Source: Taudactylus pleione
Lineage: Eukaryota > Chordata > Amphibia > Anura > Myobatrachidae
NCBI GenBank assembly: GCA_031769625.1
Contig: JAUIMM010000601.1
Location: 1,120,001-1,184,000 of the forward strand
DNA: 64,000 nt
Direction of reading: 5' to 3'
Shown here: one piece after another, positions 62,997-64,000 of the stretch
Layout: each line of letters starts with the position of its first letter
Position numbering within the stretch: the first letter of the stretch is position 1
The notes under the pieces: generated by a model
Told to the model about the DNA's origin: nothing
The model's database searches: none
The model's input: the letters and a program-made list of their open reading frames with translations, nothing else
Translations under genes and position numbers: made by a program

Positions 62997-64000
62997 TTTT
63001 TTTTGTTTGTTTGTTTGTTTTGTTTAAATACAACATACAAAACATAAAATAAATAAAATTGAAGTGAATTACTTGGATACACAGGGTAATGTTGCACCTC
63101 CAGAAAAGATAAGGAGATGCTGGATTCTTTTATACTAACCCTGGCCATCAAATAGTATAATCATCAGGTAAACTCGTGGAAAAGTGGTGAAATTGACACA
63201 TAGAAAGATCTTTGTTTGCCCAAGTAAATTTTGTCACATTTCTAATTAAAAAATGTGGTAGCTCCCAGCAGCTGACTTAGCACCAAATTTAATATGGGGG
63301 TTCACATTTATTTTGCTGTTGCTGTTGAATGAAGTAACAAGAACCACTTACTATGCAAAGTGACCCTATTCAGTAGATCTGCAGCTGATGAGGTTTGTTC
63401 TCTAAAGTATATCTGTGCTACTGTATACAGTATGTGTGATCAGCCACCTTATCCATTGTCCTACAGTAGTTTTCACTGCTGGATATTTGGTTTAAGCTCC
63501 ATATCTTTCTTCACTACTCTGACTTTGCATTTGTCCCTAGACATATTATCACTACATAGTTTCTATTATTGTGTGCTGCACTACTATAGGCTACTTAACT
63601 GGACTGCCACATATGAACATCACTTAACACATGTAATGAGAGTGTTCTTGGCTTCTAGTCTCATGTTACCTTAGGTTATGGGGAAATTTGTTTATACACC
63701 TATTCCTTCCAAGATGGGCATATATAGGTCTAACACAGCAACACCCCATCCATGCCTGAGTTCCCCTGTGTTGACAGACTGCACCTCAGAGACTTCTGAT
63801 TCCTTTCATACTCCTCCATCCCAACCCTTCCAGCTGTCTGCTGGTGCTCCAGACTCTGGGCAGGTAATTAATTCTCTATAAAAATATATTGATGGTATTT
63901 AGGTTTTAATTAACAGCGTTCTCTCTCACTTGGAATCTAACACCAATGAATCATTGAATTAGAACTACATCTTACTGACTCTAGTAGGTTTGATACTTGC
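62997..64000. other. no recognised gene to the window end
   Basis: AT-rich with frames of 60-105 codons but no motif. The last 300 bases include a CT-rich stretch. Confidence 0.45.

Noticed and set aside
63386..63420. CTGATGAGG near 63386, possible hammerhead core
   Set aside because: No GAAA-stem III segment or pairable stem I arms within a plausible distance.

Overview
The window looks like repeat-dense intergenic DNA from a vertebrate, most likely a frog or another amphibian. I find no host gene with supportable exons, no bacterial operon and no tRNA or rRNA gene. What can be read is a layered set of transposable elements, nearly all broken by stops, frameshifts, deletions or nested insertions. 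The organism call is inference. It rests on the mix of Penelope-like retroelements (PLEs) carrying hammerhead ribozymes, an L1-clade LINE, Tc1/mariner elements, PIF/Harbinger-like and hAT-like MITEs, Ty3/Gypsy remains and (TA)n, (CA)n and (TAA)n microsatellites.

Layout. 1-5.8 kb: PLE-1, rearranged into a large imperfect palindrome of four alternately oriented blocks, ending in a hammerhead-ribozyme tail. 6.3-6.8 kb: a tandem duplication. 9.9-16.5 kb: an almost full-length minus-strand L1 (ORF1, then endonuclease and reverse transcriptase, RT) with a Harbinger-type MITE in its monomer-built 5'UTR. 17.2-19.3 kb: a decayed minus-strand PLE. 20.3-26.1 kb: PLE-2 on the minus strand, with a hAT-type MITE inside its endonuclease and a head-to-head pair of terminal repeats, each holding a hammerhead. 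29.3-30 kb: a LINE-like 3' end with a (TAA)n tail. 30.4-34.4 kb: hairpin-rich MITEs and degenerate tandem repeats. 35.2-37.5 kb: a decayed Ty3/Gypsy element (gag, zinc knuckle, protease, RT) with a MITE splitting gag. 37.8-41.2 kb: hAT-type elements, a PLE endonuclease fragment and a 50-bp-arm perfect palindrome. 41.4-47.1 kb: PLE-3, with inverted terminal repeats, a nested 1.64-kb Tc1 element and a nested MITE, ending in a hammerhead. 48.9-49.9 kb: a Tc1 copy with an internal inversion. 51.2-62.9 kb: a decayed hammerhead-like region, satellites and long tandem duplications, three Harbinger-like or MITE insertions, a foldback, and a CR1/L2-like LINE 3' half.

How the parts work together. The PLEs encode a reverse transcriptase followed by a GIY-YIG endonuclease, and their terminal repeats hold type I hammerhead ribozymes. 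Copies in the PLE-1 and PLE-2 terminal regions also carry ETS-like CCGGAAGT boxes, and PLE-1 has an RFX-like palindrome. The most interesting material is therefore (a) three well-formed and one decayed hammerhead-ribozyme sequences from different PLE families, (b) the inverted terminal-repeat architecture of PLE-2 and PLE-3, (c) the PLE-1 palindrome, whose two arms share junctions and a short duplication absent from the central copy, and (d) a small non-autonomous family with three copies in the window. Boundaries were read by eye and may be off by several bases.
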